Source: Microbulbifer sp. THAF38 (GTDB lineage: Bacteria > Pseudomonadota > Gammaproteobacteria > Pseudomonadales > Cellvibrionaceae). Taken from it: DNA of 64,000 bases. Location of the stretch: NCBI RefSeq assembly GCF_009363535.1, contig NZ_CP045369.1:1-64000 (forward strand), given 5' to 3'. Positions 10,899-18,882 of this stretch are shown one piece after another. Position numbers and translations under genes: made by a program. Position 1 is the stretch's first letter; each line of letters opens with the position of its first letter. Under the pieces are notes generated by a model. The model was not told the origin of the DNA, did not search any database, and saw nothing but the letters and a program-made list of their open reading frames with translations.

Positions 10899-11579
10899 TT
10901 ACTTTTCCAGCAATAACCCACACTCACGGTGTTCCTCGCCCTTGGTCGGGTCGAAATACACATCATTATCGGGCAGTTCGTTTTCGTAAACGTACTCCTC
11001 TACATCGATCTCCTTCAGGTGGAACATTGGCGCTACTCGAATGGTGCCGTGATTCCCCTGGGTAAAAATATCCAGGTTTTTGCGATGGGCATTCTGATCG
11101 TGGCGAATGCCGTTGAGCCATACATCTGGCTTCAGTTCCTGCATGGCGCGGTTAAACGGCTCCAGTTTCACTGTACGCGAGAAAAAGTCGTGCTCGGGAG
11201 TATCCAGGGGCGGAATACCACCGTGGACGGCGTTGTAGTGGGCCGCAGACATCTTTGGAGAATAGGTGCGCAGATTGAGGTTAAGCCGTTCCACCACATT
11301 TTCTATGTGGCGGTAGGTCTCCGGGGTGTTGTAGCCGTGATCCACCCAGATAACCGGAATATCCGGCTTGGCCCTGGTCACCAAGTGAAGGAAAGCCACA
11401 GCGAGGGGGCGGAAATTGGTAAAGACCACCGGGTTCTGGGCTTTGTCCATGGTGAACTGCATGATTTCGCTGGGTTTAGCCGCAGCGAAAGTCTGATTCA
11501 TAGATGCCAAGTCAGCATCGTGATGAAAGAAGCGGTCGCTCGTGGACTGCAGGGTATGACTGGAAGCGTTCTGTCCCAT
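10899..11579 (-). CDS. CysH-like (PAPS/APS reductase superfamily) protein, divergent
   Basis: The 226-residue protein follows the phosphoadenylyl-sulfate reductase fold: WVDHGYNTPETYRH matches the WIDTGY..PETY motif, GIRHDQNAHR matches the GLRREQ..SR loop, and the end RECGLL matches the catalytic ECGLH of CysH. Two key places differ. The nucleotide-binding loop that normally contains a Ser-Gly/Phe-Gly turn reads FTNFRPLA, and the residue after ECGL is Leu, not His. Cys pairs for an iron-sulfur cluster are absent. It may therefore be a sulfate-assimilation enzyme of a divergent branch or act on another nucleotide. No other sulfate genes are nearby. No clear ribosome site precedes the ATG at 11579, and an internal ATG at 11501 is an alternative. 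Confidence 0.65.
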   Translation of the reverse strand: MGQNASSHTLQSTSDRFFHHDADLASMNQTFAAAKPSEIMQFTMDKAQNPVVFTNFRPLAVAFLHLVTRAKPDIPVIWVDHGYNTPETYRHIENVVERLNLNLRTYSPKMSAAHYNAVHGGIPPLDTPEHDFFSRTVKLEPFNRAMQELKPDVWLNGIRHDQNAHRKNLDIFTQGNHGTIRVAPMFHLKEIDVEEYVYENELPDNDVYFDPTKGEEHRECGLLLEK

Positions 11580-11715
11580 AAAAATCAGCGCGTAGGAAAA
11601 CTAGGATGAAAGGCATGCTACCCGGATAGTTTGTCGCGTAGAAACAATAAAAAGGAGTGAATCAATAAGTTTCGGTTATAAGTAGTGGTTTTCCCCCCTG
11701 TGAGTAAGATATGGC

Positions 11716-12171
11716 TCAAGGCGGGGTCCCTTTGCAAGACATTAAAATCTGATGTTGTCCGTACTCAGCGTTGTAACCGCGACGGGTTTCTACAAAACCA
11801 TGCTTTTGCAGGAAATACCGCGTGCGCAGATTTTCACGATATACCTGAGCCTGGAGCTGCTTGCGTCCGACGGCCACAGCCTTAAGCAAGCTAGCGCCAA
11901 TTCCACAACCGGTAAAAAGGGGACTAACACACAAGTGGGCGATCTTGTCAGTGTCCACCAGGGTAATAAAAGCCTCGGCGACAGCGCTGTGGCGGCCGGT
12001 AAACACCAGGCATTGGTTGGATCGGTGGCAGTCTCTGCGGAACTCACCACGGCGCTGTAACCAGAACTGACGAGGCAGTGATGGGTGTGAATGTGTCACC
12101 GCATGTAGCCAGAGCTGTTCCAGCCTATCCAACTCTTTGAGCTCTGCCTTTCGAATCATGGGCATTCCCAA
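11716..12171 (-). CDS. GNAT family N-acetyltransferase
   Basis: A 151-residue single-domain GNAT enzyme, which would transfer an acetyl group from acetyl-CoA to an amine. The acetyl-CoA loop is seen in LCVSPLFTGCGIGASLL (motif A: V..xxGxGxxL), followed by the typical YRENLRTRYFLQKHGF motif B. The substrate cannot be told. The start may be the ATG at 12159 (MIRKAELKEL) rather than 12171. It lies 136 bases upstream of the cysH-like gene on the same strand. Confidence 0.8.
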   Translation of the reverse strand: MGMPMIRKAELKELDRLEQLWLHAVTHSHPSLPRQFWLQRRGEFRRDCHRSNQCLVFTGRHSAVAEAFITLVDTDKIAHLCVSPLFTGCGIGASLLKAVAVGRKQLQAQVYRENLRTRYFLQKHGFVETRRGYNAEYGQHQILMSCKGTPP

Positions 12172-12328
12172 AGTAGATAGATGAGCCCAATGCTAGTCAG
12201 CCCGTAGAGTAGATCCTAGGAAACATCCTGCTCTTAGGATAGAAACCAATATTTAAGAGGTTTATTCCTAGTAAAGGCGCCAAAAAACAAAAAAATGTTC
12301 TGTGATGTCCCCCAGTCGCGAGTAGTAA

Positions 12329-12350
12329 AATAGAATCATTCTTATTAATA
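12329..12350. promoter_or_regulatory. Candidate Fur box upstream of the TonB receptor
   Basis: The segment TAGAATCATTCTTATTAAT (12331-12349) resembles the Fur consensus GATAATGATAATCATTATC, with several mismatches. It is 40-60 bases upstream of a FecA-like receptor start, a usual place for iron-dependent repression. Confidence 0.5.
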
Positions 12351-12388
12351 AAAACAATTACAAATTACATAGATTCATTGGAGGGTTC

Positions 12389-14569
12389 ATGAAGAGATTT
12401 TTCCTGTCGCCAATGGCTATTGCCCTGGCGGCTGCCACGGCAGTTCCTAGTCACGCTGAGGAGCGTTTGGAAAGCGTATCCGTTATTGGTAATTCCGACT
12501 CCATCTCCAAGCTGCCGGGCTCCGCGCATCTGGTCGATGCCGAAGAACTGGCAGAATTCGAGTTTGTGGATATCAACCGCATGATGCGCTCGGTTCCGGG
12601 GGTCTACATCCTGGAAGAGGATGGCTACGGCCTGCGCCCGAATATTGGTATCCGCGGTGCCCAGGGTGGGCGTTCCGCCAAAATTTCCCTGATGGAAGAT
12701 GGTGTATTGGTGGCTCCGGCCCCTTACTCGGCGCCGGAAGCGTATTATTTCCCGAGTGCCGGCCGCATGGATGCCATTGAAGTACTAAAAGGCCCAGCTG
12801 CCTTGCAATACGGCCCGTTTACTGTGGGTGGTGCGGTAAATATGTTGAGCACACCTATTCCCACTTCCAGCCAAGGGATGGTGCAGCTGGAGGCCGGTGA
12901 ATACGGTGAGACCCGCCTGCACGCTCACTACGGCACCAGTACAGAAACTACCGGCTGGCTGCTGGAGACCCAGCAACAGTATGCTGACGGTTTTCGCGAA
13001 ATTGATCGCGCTGGCAGCGCGGATATCGCTAAAGAAGACTACCTGCTGAAAGGTCGCCTACAGTCCGATGCGGATGCGACCTATCGCCAGCAGTTGGATA
13101 TCAAGCTGCAGTACTCCGAAGAGGAGTCTGGCATGAGTTATCTGGGCCTGACGGATGCCGACTTTAAGAGAGATCCGAACCGCCGCTACGGAATCAGTGC
13201 CCTGGATGAAATGCAAAATCGCCACAGCACTATCCAGCTGAACCACAGCATCGAACTGAGTGGCAGCTTTACCCTGCATACCCAGGCTTACTACAACAAG
13301 TTTAAGCGCGACTGGTTCAAGGTCAGCGAGGGTGACTTGATAGATGCTGTTAATAACGGTGGCAGTGTTGACGGAGTTCTAGACCCACAGGCGGTATTGG
13401 ATGGCACCGAGGATTACGCCTTTGGCGTTAAGCACAACAACCGTGAGTACGAGGCTAAGGGTTTGCAGATTAGTGCCGATTGGCGCTTTAACACCGCTTC
13501 CGTTAGCCATGAGCTGACCTTTGGAGTACGCCAGCACCAAGACGAAGTGGATAGGTTCCAGCCTGTGGAAAACTATGAACAGGTGGATGGCAAATTGGTG
13601 TATCTGAGCACAGATATTCCCGATACCGCCAAAGAAAGCAGCAATAACCGAATTGAAGAAGCTGAGGCAACTTCGTTCTTTATCTACGACGATATCCAGC
13701 TGAACGATAAGCTAACTCTCACTGCTGTTCTTCGCTATGAGGATATAGAGACCGAACAGCAGCGCTATAACGACGCCGAGCGTAACGAGAAGGGCAGTTA
13801 CCGCTCCAATCAGGTGGATGAGTGGCTGCCCGGTTTGGGGCTTGTTTACCAGGCTAGCGAACAGTGGAGCCTGCTGGCAGGTGTGCACCGTGGCTTCGCC
13901 CCTCCCGGTGCCGGTGCAGCCGATGGCCAGGGTCCGGAGTTATCCACAAACTATGAATGGGGCGCTCGCTTCGATAACGGCAGCCTGAATGCGGAATTGA
14001 TCGCCTTCTACAGTGACTATGAGAATGCTTTGCAAAACTGCTCGGTGGCGGTGAAATGCCCCAATGGTGCCGAGAGTGGTACCTACCAGTTGGGTGAAGC
14101 AGAGATCAAAGGGCTGGAAGCGACCTTTGGAAGTGAGTGGGCACTCGCAAACGGTTGGGTATTACCGGTGCGTGCTACCTACACCTTTACTGACGCAGAA
14201 ATCAGTGAAGACAGTGACGGTGAGGATCTGCTTGCCGGCGATAATCTCGAATACCTGCCGGAAAATGTTTTTGCCGTATCTGCCGGCCTCGACAGCGGTG
14301 CCGCCTGGCGTTTAAACCTGACCGCGGCTTACCAGGATGAGATGTGTGTGCACACCGGTTGTAATCAGGGGAATACCGATAAATTTGATTACACAGAGTC
14401 TTTGTGGGTTGTGGATGCCGCTGCGCACTACGATTTCAGCGCAGACCTGACCGGCTACCTGAAAGTGGATAACCTGTTTGATGAGCAGGTGATAATCAGC
14501 CGTAGTCCCGATGGTGCTCGCGCCAACCGGCCGCGCACCGCCACACTGGGTATGAAATACGTTTTCTAA
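12389..14569 (+). CDS. TonB-dependent receptor, FecA-like (iron chelate uptake)
   Basis: Outer-membrane gated barrel that imports an iron chelate with energy from TonB. The 726 residues start with a signal peptide cleaved after SHA (about residue 23), followed by a TonB-box-like ESVSVIG. The plug domain is marked by NIGIRGAQGGR, LMEDGV and IEVLKGPAALQYG; the barrel ends in the usual aromatic residue (GMKYVF). The sequence of the plug is closest in my memory to FecA/ferric-dicarboxylate receptors, but it lacks the N-terminal signalling domain of FecA, so it should not drive an anti-sigma pathway. Start is supported by GGAGG 5 bases upstream. A Fur-box-like site lies upstream and a strong hairpin terminator follows. 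Confidence 0.9.
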   Translation: MKRFFLSPMAIALAAATAVPSHAEERLESVSVIGNSDSISKLPGSAHLVDAEELAEFEFVDINRMMRSVPGVYILEEDGYGLRPNIGIRGAQGGRSAKISLMEDGVLVAPAPYSAPEAYYFPSAGRMDAIEVLKGPAALQYGPFTVGGAVNMLSTPIPTSSQGMVQLEAGEYGETRLHAHYGTSTETTGWLLETQQQYADGFREIDRAGSADIAKEDYLLKGRLQSDADATYRQQLDIKLQYSEEESGMSYLGLTDADFKRDPNRRYGISALDEMQNRHSTIQLNHSIELSGSFTLHTQAYYNKFKRDWFKVSEGDLIDAVNNGGSVDGVLDPQAVLDGTEDYAFGVKHNNREYEAKGLQISADWRFNTASVSHELTFGVRQHQDEVDRFQPVENYEQVDGKLVYLSTDIPDTAKESSNNRIEEAEATSFFIYDDIQLNDKLTLTAVLRYEDIETEQQRYNDAERNEKGSYRSNQVDEWLPGLGLVYQASEQWSLLAGVHRGFAPPGAGAADGQGPELSTNYEWGARFDNGSLNAELIAFYSDYENALQNCSVAVKCPNGAESGTYQLGEAEIKGLEATFGSEWALANGWVLPVRATYTFTDAEISEDSDGEDLLAGDNLEYLPENVFAVSAGLDSGAAWRLNLTAAYQDEMCVHTGCNQGNTDKFDYTESLWVVDAAAHYDFSADLTGYLKVDNLFDEQVIISRSPDGARANRPRTATLGMKYVF

Positions 14570-14596
14570 TCCCACTGGGTGATAGAGCAGCCAATT

Positions 14597-14627
14597 AGAA
14601 ACCCCGGCCTTCGCCGGGGTTTCTTTT
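14597..14627. terminator. Bidirectional intrinsic terminator
   Basis: A 12-bp perfect stem AGAAACCCCGGC (14597-14608) and GCCGGGGTTTCT (14613-14624) with loop CTTC and a short T-run. It lies between the convergent receptor and rlmI genes and can serve both. Confidence 0.9.
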
Positions 14628-14645
14628 AGAGCGAATAAATGCCCG

Positions 14646-15833
14646 CTACCAGCGGCTGCCGCCCAGATGGGCAAAGTGGGCCTTGAGGTAGTTGGTCTCA
14701 GGAATTGCCGGATGAATGGGGTGGTCAGCGCCCTGGCCACCGCTGGCGAGTATTGAAGCTCTACGGCCCAATTTGTGTGCCGCACCGCGTACACAGTCGA
14801 GCAGTTCATCCGATTGTAAATGCATAGAGCAGGAAGCACTTACTAACAAGCCATCCTGCGACAGTAAACGCATAGCCAGTTCGTTAATGTGGCGGTAAGC
14901 GGCGAGGCCGGCCTTGTGATCTTTGCGCCTTTTGATAAATGCGGGGGGGTCGAGCACTATGACATCGAACTTCTCGCCCTCGGCCACCATGGCCTTCAGA
15001 ACCTCTAGCGCCTTACCTTGCACGGTATCCAGCCTGTCGGCAAAACCGTTGTGCTGTGCATTCAATTGGCACCAGTCCAGGGCCTGCTGCGAGGCATCTA
15101 CGCACACCGCGTGGGAGGCACCGTTGGCCAGAGTCTGGATTCCCCAGCCGCCGGCATAGGAGAAGAGGTCCAACACACGCTTCCCTCGTACCCAGCGGTT
15201 TAACAGGCGACGATTTTCGCGGTGATCGTAAAACCAACCGGTTTTTTGCCCTTGGTGGACCGGCGCCAAAAGCGGAACGCCATTTTCTTCAAAGGGCACT
15301 AGTTCGGGCACTTCTCCGTAAACAATCTGGTTAACGAGTGGCATATCCTCAACCGCGCGGCCCTGGTGATCATTGCGCAGCAGAATTCCCTTGGGTTGAG
15401 TCAGCTCGATTAACTTATCCACAACCACCTGTTGGTAGTGATCCATGCCCCAGTTGCTGACCTGTACCACCAGGTGATCGTTAAAGCGATCAACGACCAG
15501 CCCCGGTAGGGCATCGGAGTCTCCGTAAACCATACGGTAGCTGGGGTGGTCGAAGTAGCGTTGCCGCTGTAGCAATGCAGTTTGCAAGCGCTCACTAATA
15601 TCGTCTTCGGAAAAATTGTCCTTGCGGCTCACTAGGCGGGCGCAGATCAATTGGCTGGGGTTAACCCAGGCAGTGCCCAGAAGTTTGCCCTGACTATCGA
15701 GAACCTGGCACTGGCTCCCCGCTTCCAAGCCTTTCAGCGGGGAGCGCTTGGTATCCACCTCATTGCTGTATATCCACAGGTGGCCGCGCTTTAAGCGGCG
15801 CTCTGCGCCGCGATTCAATATTAATTCCGCCAA
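14646..15833 (-). CDS. rlmI: 23S rRNA (cytosine-1962-C5)-methyltransferase RlmI-like
   Basis: Adds a methyl group from S-adenosylmethionine to C5 of cytosine 1962 in 23S rRNA. The 395 residues equal the E. coli length (396). An N-terminal PUA domain (LNRGAERRLKRGHLWIYSNEV) is followed by the Rossmann methyltransferase: SAM motif VLDLFSYAGGWG, the acidic VCVDAS, the catalytic-loop DPPAF and the cysteine motif SASCSMH. It runs convergent to the TonB receptor and shares its terminator. A cluster of DnaA boxes lies just upstream of its start. Confidence 0.92.
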   Translation of the reverse strand: MAELILNRGAERRLKRGHLWIYSNEVDTKRSPLKGLEAGSQCQVLDSQGKLLGTAWVNPSQLICARLVSRKDNFSEDDISERLQTALLQRQRYFDHPSYRMVYGDSDALPGLVVDRFNDHLVVQVSNWGMDHYQQVVVDKLIELTQPKGILLRNDHQGRAVEDMPLVNQIVYGEVPELVPFEENGVPLLAPVHQGQKTGWFYDHRENRRLLNRWVRGKRVLDLFSYAGGWGIQTLANGASHAVCVDASQQALDWCQLNAQHNGFADRLDTVQGKALEVLKAMVAEGEKFDVIVLDPPAFIKRRKDHKAGLAAYRHINELAMRLLSQDGLLVSASCSMHLQSDELLDCVRGAAHKLGRRASILASGGQGADHPIHPAIPETNYLKAHFAHLGGSRW

Positions 15834-16212
15834 TTGGGGTCTCCGTAAGCTGGGGGGATTCGCGGAGGCAATTGTGCGCGGCTCGATGGATAGGTCAAGG
15901 ATTTCGAGCCTGTGTGGATAAACTTGCTCGATATTAAGTGATCAAAGGGCAAAGTGCGGTAAAAGTGTGAATAACTAGCTTAAAGATCACTCTGTGGATA
16001 AACACCGGGAGCGCAGACATCCGGTTAAGCTGGGCAGAACGAAAGATACGTGAGTGCTCACAAACAGGGTGTGGCCTCGTTAATGAATCTAGTCACAACC
16101 TCTGCAGGACTAAGGGTATTTAGCAGAAATGGTTGGTAAAGTGCGAATTAATCGGCAGAATTTACCGCCAAGATCAAATTTTGCCTCGTTGGCGTTGTGG
16201 AAAACTCTATCA
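15834..16212. other. Divergent intergenic region rlmI / glxA-type gene
   Basis: Noncoding stretch between two divergent genes. Besides the three DnaA boxes it contains two GATC sites beside them (in TGATCA and AGATCA). Promoters for both genes must be here, but I cannot assign them with confidence. No tRNA or repeat is seen. Confidence 0.5.
15913..16001 (+). promoter_or_regulatory. Cluster of three DnaA boxes
   Basis: Two perfect boxes TGTGGATAA (15913-15921 and 15993-16001) and one near-perfect TGTGAATAA (15966-15974) lie in the same orientation within 89 bases of noncoding DNA between the divergent rlmI and glxA-type genes. Perfect copies on the other strand also occur at 13940-13948 and 15415-15423 inside genes. 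Such clusters outside oriC can titrate or reactivate DnaA (datA and DARS in E. coli); whether this one does is unknown. Confidence 0.6.
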
Positions 16213-17199
16213 ATGAAATTGACCCAGGACCAGTCTATTCAAATTGCCATGTTTATCTATCCGGGCGCTTCCAGCTTGGATGTGACTGGGCCACTGGAGG
16301 TTTTTGCACTGGCTAATCATCTTCTCCGCGAGGAGGGGCGCTATCCTTCTGACTTTTACAGTATCCAGTTGTTGGCTGAAGAATCCGGGCCGGTACAGAT
16401 GGGCACTGGTGTAAAGCTGTATGCGGATTGTGGATATCGTGAGGCGAAAGATATCCACACCCTATTGGTGAGTGGTGGGCCGCCTGGAAGTTATAAGAAC
16501 CTCTACTCCGAACCAGACATCCTCGGCTGGCTGTGCGATCAAAAACAGCTGGTTAAGCGAATGGGCTCTATATGTAACGGTGCTCTGATTTTGGCTAAAG
16601 CAGGGGTGCTGGCAGGTCATAAAGCAACTACCCATTGGGCAAATGTGGATGAGCTACGGCAGTTTGCCGGTATTGAGGTAGACCCTGATGCTATTTATGT
16701 GTGCGATGATCATATTTATACCTCGGCCGGTATTACCGCGGGCATTGATCTCGCTCTGGCGTTAGTCGAGGAGGATCACGGGCGTAGTTTGGCACTGGCA
16801 ATCGCCAAACTAATGGTGCTCTACCTCAAGCGGGATGGCGGACAGCGGCAATACAGCAGTCACTTGATGAATCAGCAACAGAGTGATCGCTTTGCCAGAC
16901 TTGTGGAGTGGATTTACCAAAACTTGGATCAGTCTCTCACAGTAGAAAAATTGGCTCAGGAATCTGCGATGAGTCCACGCAATTTTTCCCGCTGTTTTCT
17001 CAAGGAGCTGGGAGTGACTCCGGCGCGCTTTGTTGAAAATATCCGTGTGGAAAAAGCCTGCCAATTGTTGTCTGAGCAAACCTTGTCTCAGGAAAAAATA
17101 GCCTGCCTATGTGGCTTTCAATCCCAGGAGCAATTGAGACGCACGTTTCGTAGACATAAAGGTATACTCCCCAGTGAATTTCGCCGGCGTTTTCATTAA
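16213..17199 (+). CDS. GlxA-type transcriptional regulator (DJ-1/PfpI plus AraC HTH)
   Basis: A 328-residue regulator with two parts. The N-terminal half is a DJ-1/PfpI-like domain (IAMFIYPGASSLDVTGPLEV at the start, and the elbow ICNGALILAKAG with a Cys where class-I amidotransferases have theirs). The C-terminal half is an AraC-type double helix-turn-helix (SLTVEKLAQESAMSPRNFSR, then CGFQSQEQLRRTFRRHKG). Such proteins usually activate nearby or distant catabolic operons; the ligand is unknown. The open frame begins at 16129, but the ATG at 16213 (MKLTQDQSIQ) gives the family's usual N-terminus. Neither start has a strong ribosome site. Confidence 0.88.
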   Translation: MKLTQDQSIQIAMFIYPGASSLDVTGPLEVFALANHLLREEGRYPSDFYSIQLLAEESGPVQMGTGVKLYADCGYREAKDIHTLLVSGGPPGSYKNLYSEPDILGWLCDQKQLVKRMGSICNGALILAKAGVLAGHKATTHWANVDELRQFAGIEVDPDAIYVCDDHIYTSAGITAGIDLALALVEEDHGRSLALAIAKLMVLYLKRDGGQRQYSSHLMNQQQSDRFARLVEWIYQNLDQSLTVEKLAQESAMSPRNFSRCFLKELGVTPARFVENIRVEKACQLLSEQTLSQEKIACLCGFQSQEQLRRTFRRHKGILPSEFRRRFH

Positions 17200-17530
17200 A
17201 AAATTGAAAAAATCAAACTCATAATCCATCGGGAAAATACTATTGCGGGTTCGACTTCGTTCAACTGTGAATTCAATAATTTATTGGCCTTTTAATAATT
17301 TTTGAAAGATTTCTTTTTCAACGAAAAAAGATGAAAAGTTACAGTATTTGAAAGGCATTTTTAGATTGCTTTAGCAGTGCAATGTCAGAATTCGTCGTAA
17401 GTGTGTCTCTTTTTCCAAAAGCTGCAGCGTAATAATCCTAGGTCCAAAATTTTTGGGTACGTGATAACGGTTAACTCGTGTAGACATGGCTTAGAGTCTT
17501 AGGGAACTAGGAACTTAAGAGATAGATTAA
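17200..17530. other. AT-rich intergenic region
   Basis: 331 bases with no supported gene. It is rich in A and T with several homopolymer runs. It must carry the end of the regulator transcript and the promoter of the hydrolase gene, but I see no clear terminator, repeat or RNA gene. Confidence 0.4.
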
Positions 17531-18805
17531 ATGAAAAATAAAAAATTTGTGCTGGGTATCTTTGCCCTGCTGTCTTGTATTGGCTATTTATTGTGGCCGG
17601 TTTATCAATTTTATGCCTGGTCTCTGGATGCGTTACCACTCAGCCCATTTGGTTGGCAGGCGCTGGCCACCGAGGCACCATCGACACACAAGATCTACCG
17701 ACATGATCTAAAAGAGGCAGCAGATCAATCACTTAAAGTCATTGAGACGCATCGCCAGGAGATTGGTTCTCCAGCAATCTCTGCGGCAGTTTCGGCTTGT
17801 GGCAAGCTTGTCTGGGCTGGCGCATCTGGATGGGCAGACCTGGAAAAGCAAATACCTGTTACCACTGAAACACGTTTTCGTATTGGTAGTACTTCCAAGG
17901 CTCTGACTGGAACAGCTCTCGCGCGTTTGGTACAGAAGGGGAGTATTGATCTTGATAAATCAATAACTCACTATTTGGAAGCATTACCCAATCAAGAGTG
18001 GGCAGAGATCACCCCACGCCAGCTGGCCTCACATATGTCGGGCTTACCACATTATAAGAAGAATTCTGATTGGCTGGGGTTGTATAAAACACTGGCCCTG
18101 GACCGTCATTACGACAGTATGTATCAGGCTCTGGAAATTTTTGACAGTAGTGAATTGTTGTTCCAGCCAGGCTCAAATTTTTATTACAGCACCTTGGGAA
18201 CCGTTCTTCTAGGGGCGGTTTTGGCTGGTGCAGAGCAAAAAAGTTATTTGGACGTGATGGAAGACGAGGTCTTTATTCCTGCCGGAATGAAAAATACTGG
18301 GATCTCTCCATTAAATGGCAATATGGAAAGAAATATTGCCCGTTTCTATAAGAGTAATGGGTTAAGCGGCGACGAACTTCGCCTACGTGAATGGCGACCG
18401 GTGGATTTAAGTCATCGTCTACCGGGTGGTGGTTTTATTTCCACACCTACGGATCTGGTAAAGCTGGGTGCACACTATCTCGACGACAATTTTTTAGCTG
18501 CTGAAACCCGAGAAGCTTTTTGGACACCGCAAAAGCTTGCCAATGGAGAAGTGAACGAGCAGCACTATGCGTTGGGTTGGCGGTACCGTGAACAAGAAAT
18601 TCCGTCTTTGGGAATTGTGCGCCATGCTAATCATGGTGGCGTCAGCCGCGGCAGTCAAAGTTGGTTGATGGTAATACCGGATCACAACTTGTCAGTGGCC
18701 CTAAATATCAATCGTAAAACAAAAATCTTTTGGGACTTTGGTCGTATCTCTATGGATATTGCTGAAGCTTTTATTCGACAGCAGGATAAATTAGGTTGTA
18801 AATAA
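17531..18805 (+). CDS. Serine hydrolase, class C beta-lactamase / LACTB-like
   Basis: A 424-residue penicillin-binding-protein-fold hydrolase. The N-terminus (residues 4-30) is a hydrophobic signal anchor, so the enzyme should face the periplasm. The catalytic SxxK is S120-T-S-K123 (in RIGSTSKALTG). The second motif is YST at about 219-221 in place of YxN, as in LACTB-type proteases, and the third is H368-G-G370 (NHGGVSRG). Family members are peptidases, esterases or D-amino peptide hydrolases; there is no basis here to call it antibiotic resistance. It is transcribed alone and ends in a strong terminator. Confidence 0.85.
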   Translation: MKNKKFVLGIFALLSCIGYLLWPVYQFYAWSLDALPLSPFGWQALATEAPSTHKIYRHDLKEAADQSLKVIETHRQEIGSPAISAAVSACGKLVWAGASGWADLEKQIPVTTETRFRIGSTSKALTGTALARLVQKGSIDLDKSITHYLEALPNQEWAEITPRQLASHMSGLPHYKKNSDWLGLYKTLALDRHYDSMYQALEIFDSSELLFQPGSNFYYSTLGTVLLGAVLAGAEQKSYLDVMEDEVFIPAGMKNTGISPLNGNMERNIARFYKSNGLSGDELRLREWRPVDLSHRLPGGGFISTPTDLVKLGAHYLDDNFLAAETREAFWTPQKLANGEVNEQHYALGWRYREQEIPSLGIVRHANHGGVSRGSQSWLMVIPDHNLSVALNINRKTKIFWDFGRISMDIAEAFIRQQDKLGCK

Positions 18806-18807
18806 AA

Positions 18808-18837
18808 AACCGGCCGAGACATTAGTCTCGGCCGGTT
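18808..18837. terminator. Intrinsic hairpin between convergent genes
   Basis: Perfect 13-bp inverted repeat AACCGGCCGAGAC (18808-18820) and GTCTCGGCCGGTT (18825-18837) with loop ATTA. On the reverse strand it is followed by a T-rich stretch (TTTTTTATTT), so it can stop the leftward subtilase transcript as well as the hydrolase. Confidence 0.9.
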
Positions 18838-18882
18838 CCTAAAAACTCCCCCCGTCTGCCAATCGGTGGAGGGAATGGCTCT

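Noticed and set aside
10929-11609. 226-residue open frame opposite the cysH-like gene
   Set aside because: It is the mirror of a gene with clear family motifs; its own translation shows no recognisable domain.
17531-18805. Antibiotic-resistance beta-lactamase
   Set aside because: The SxxK/YST/HGG pattern fits the broad LACTB-like hydrolase group; nothing points to beta-lactam hydrolysis.
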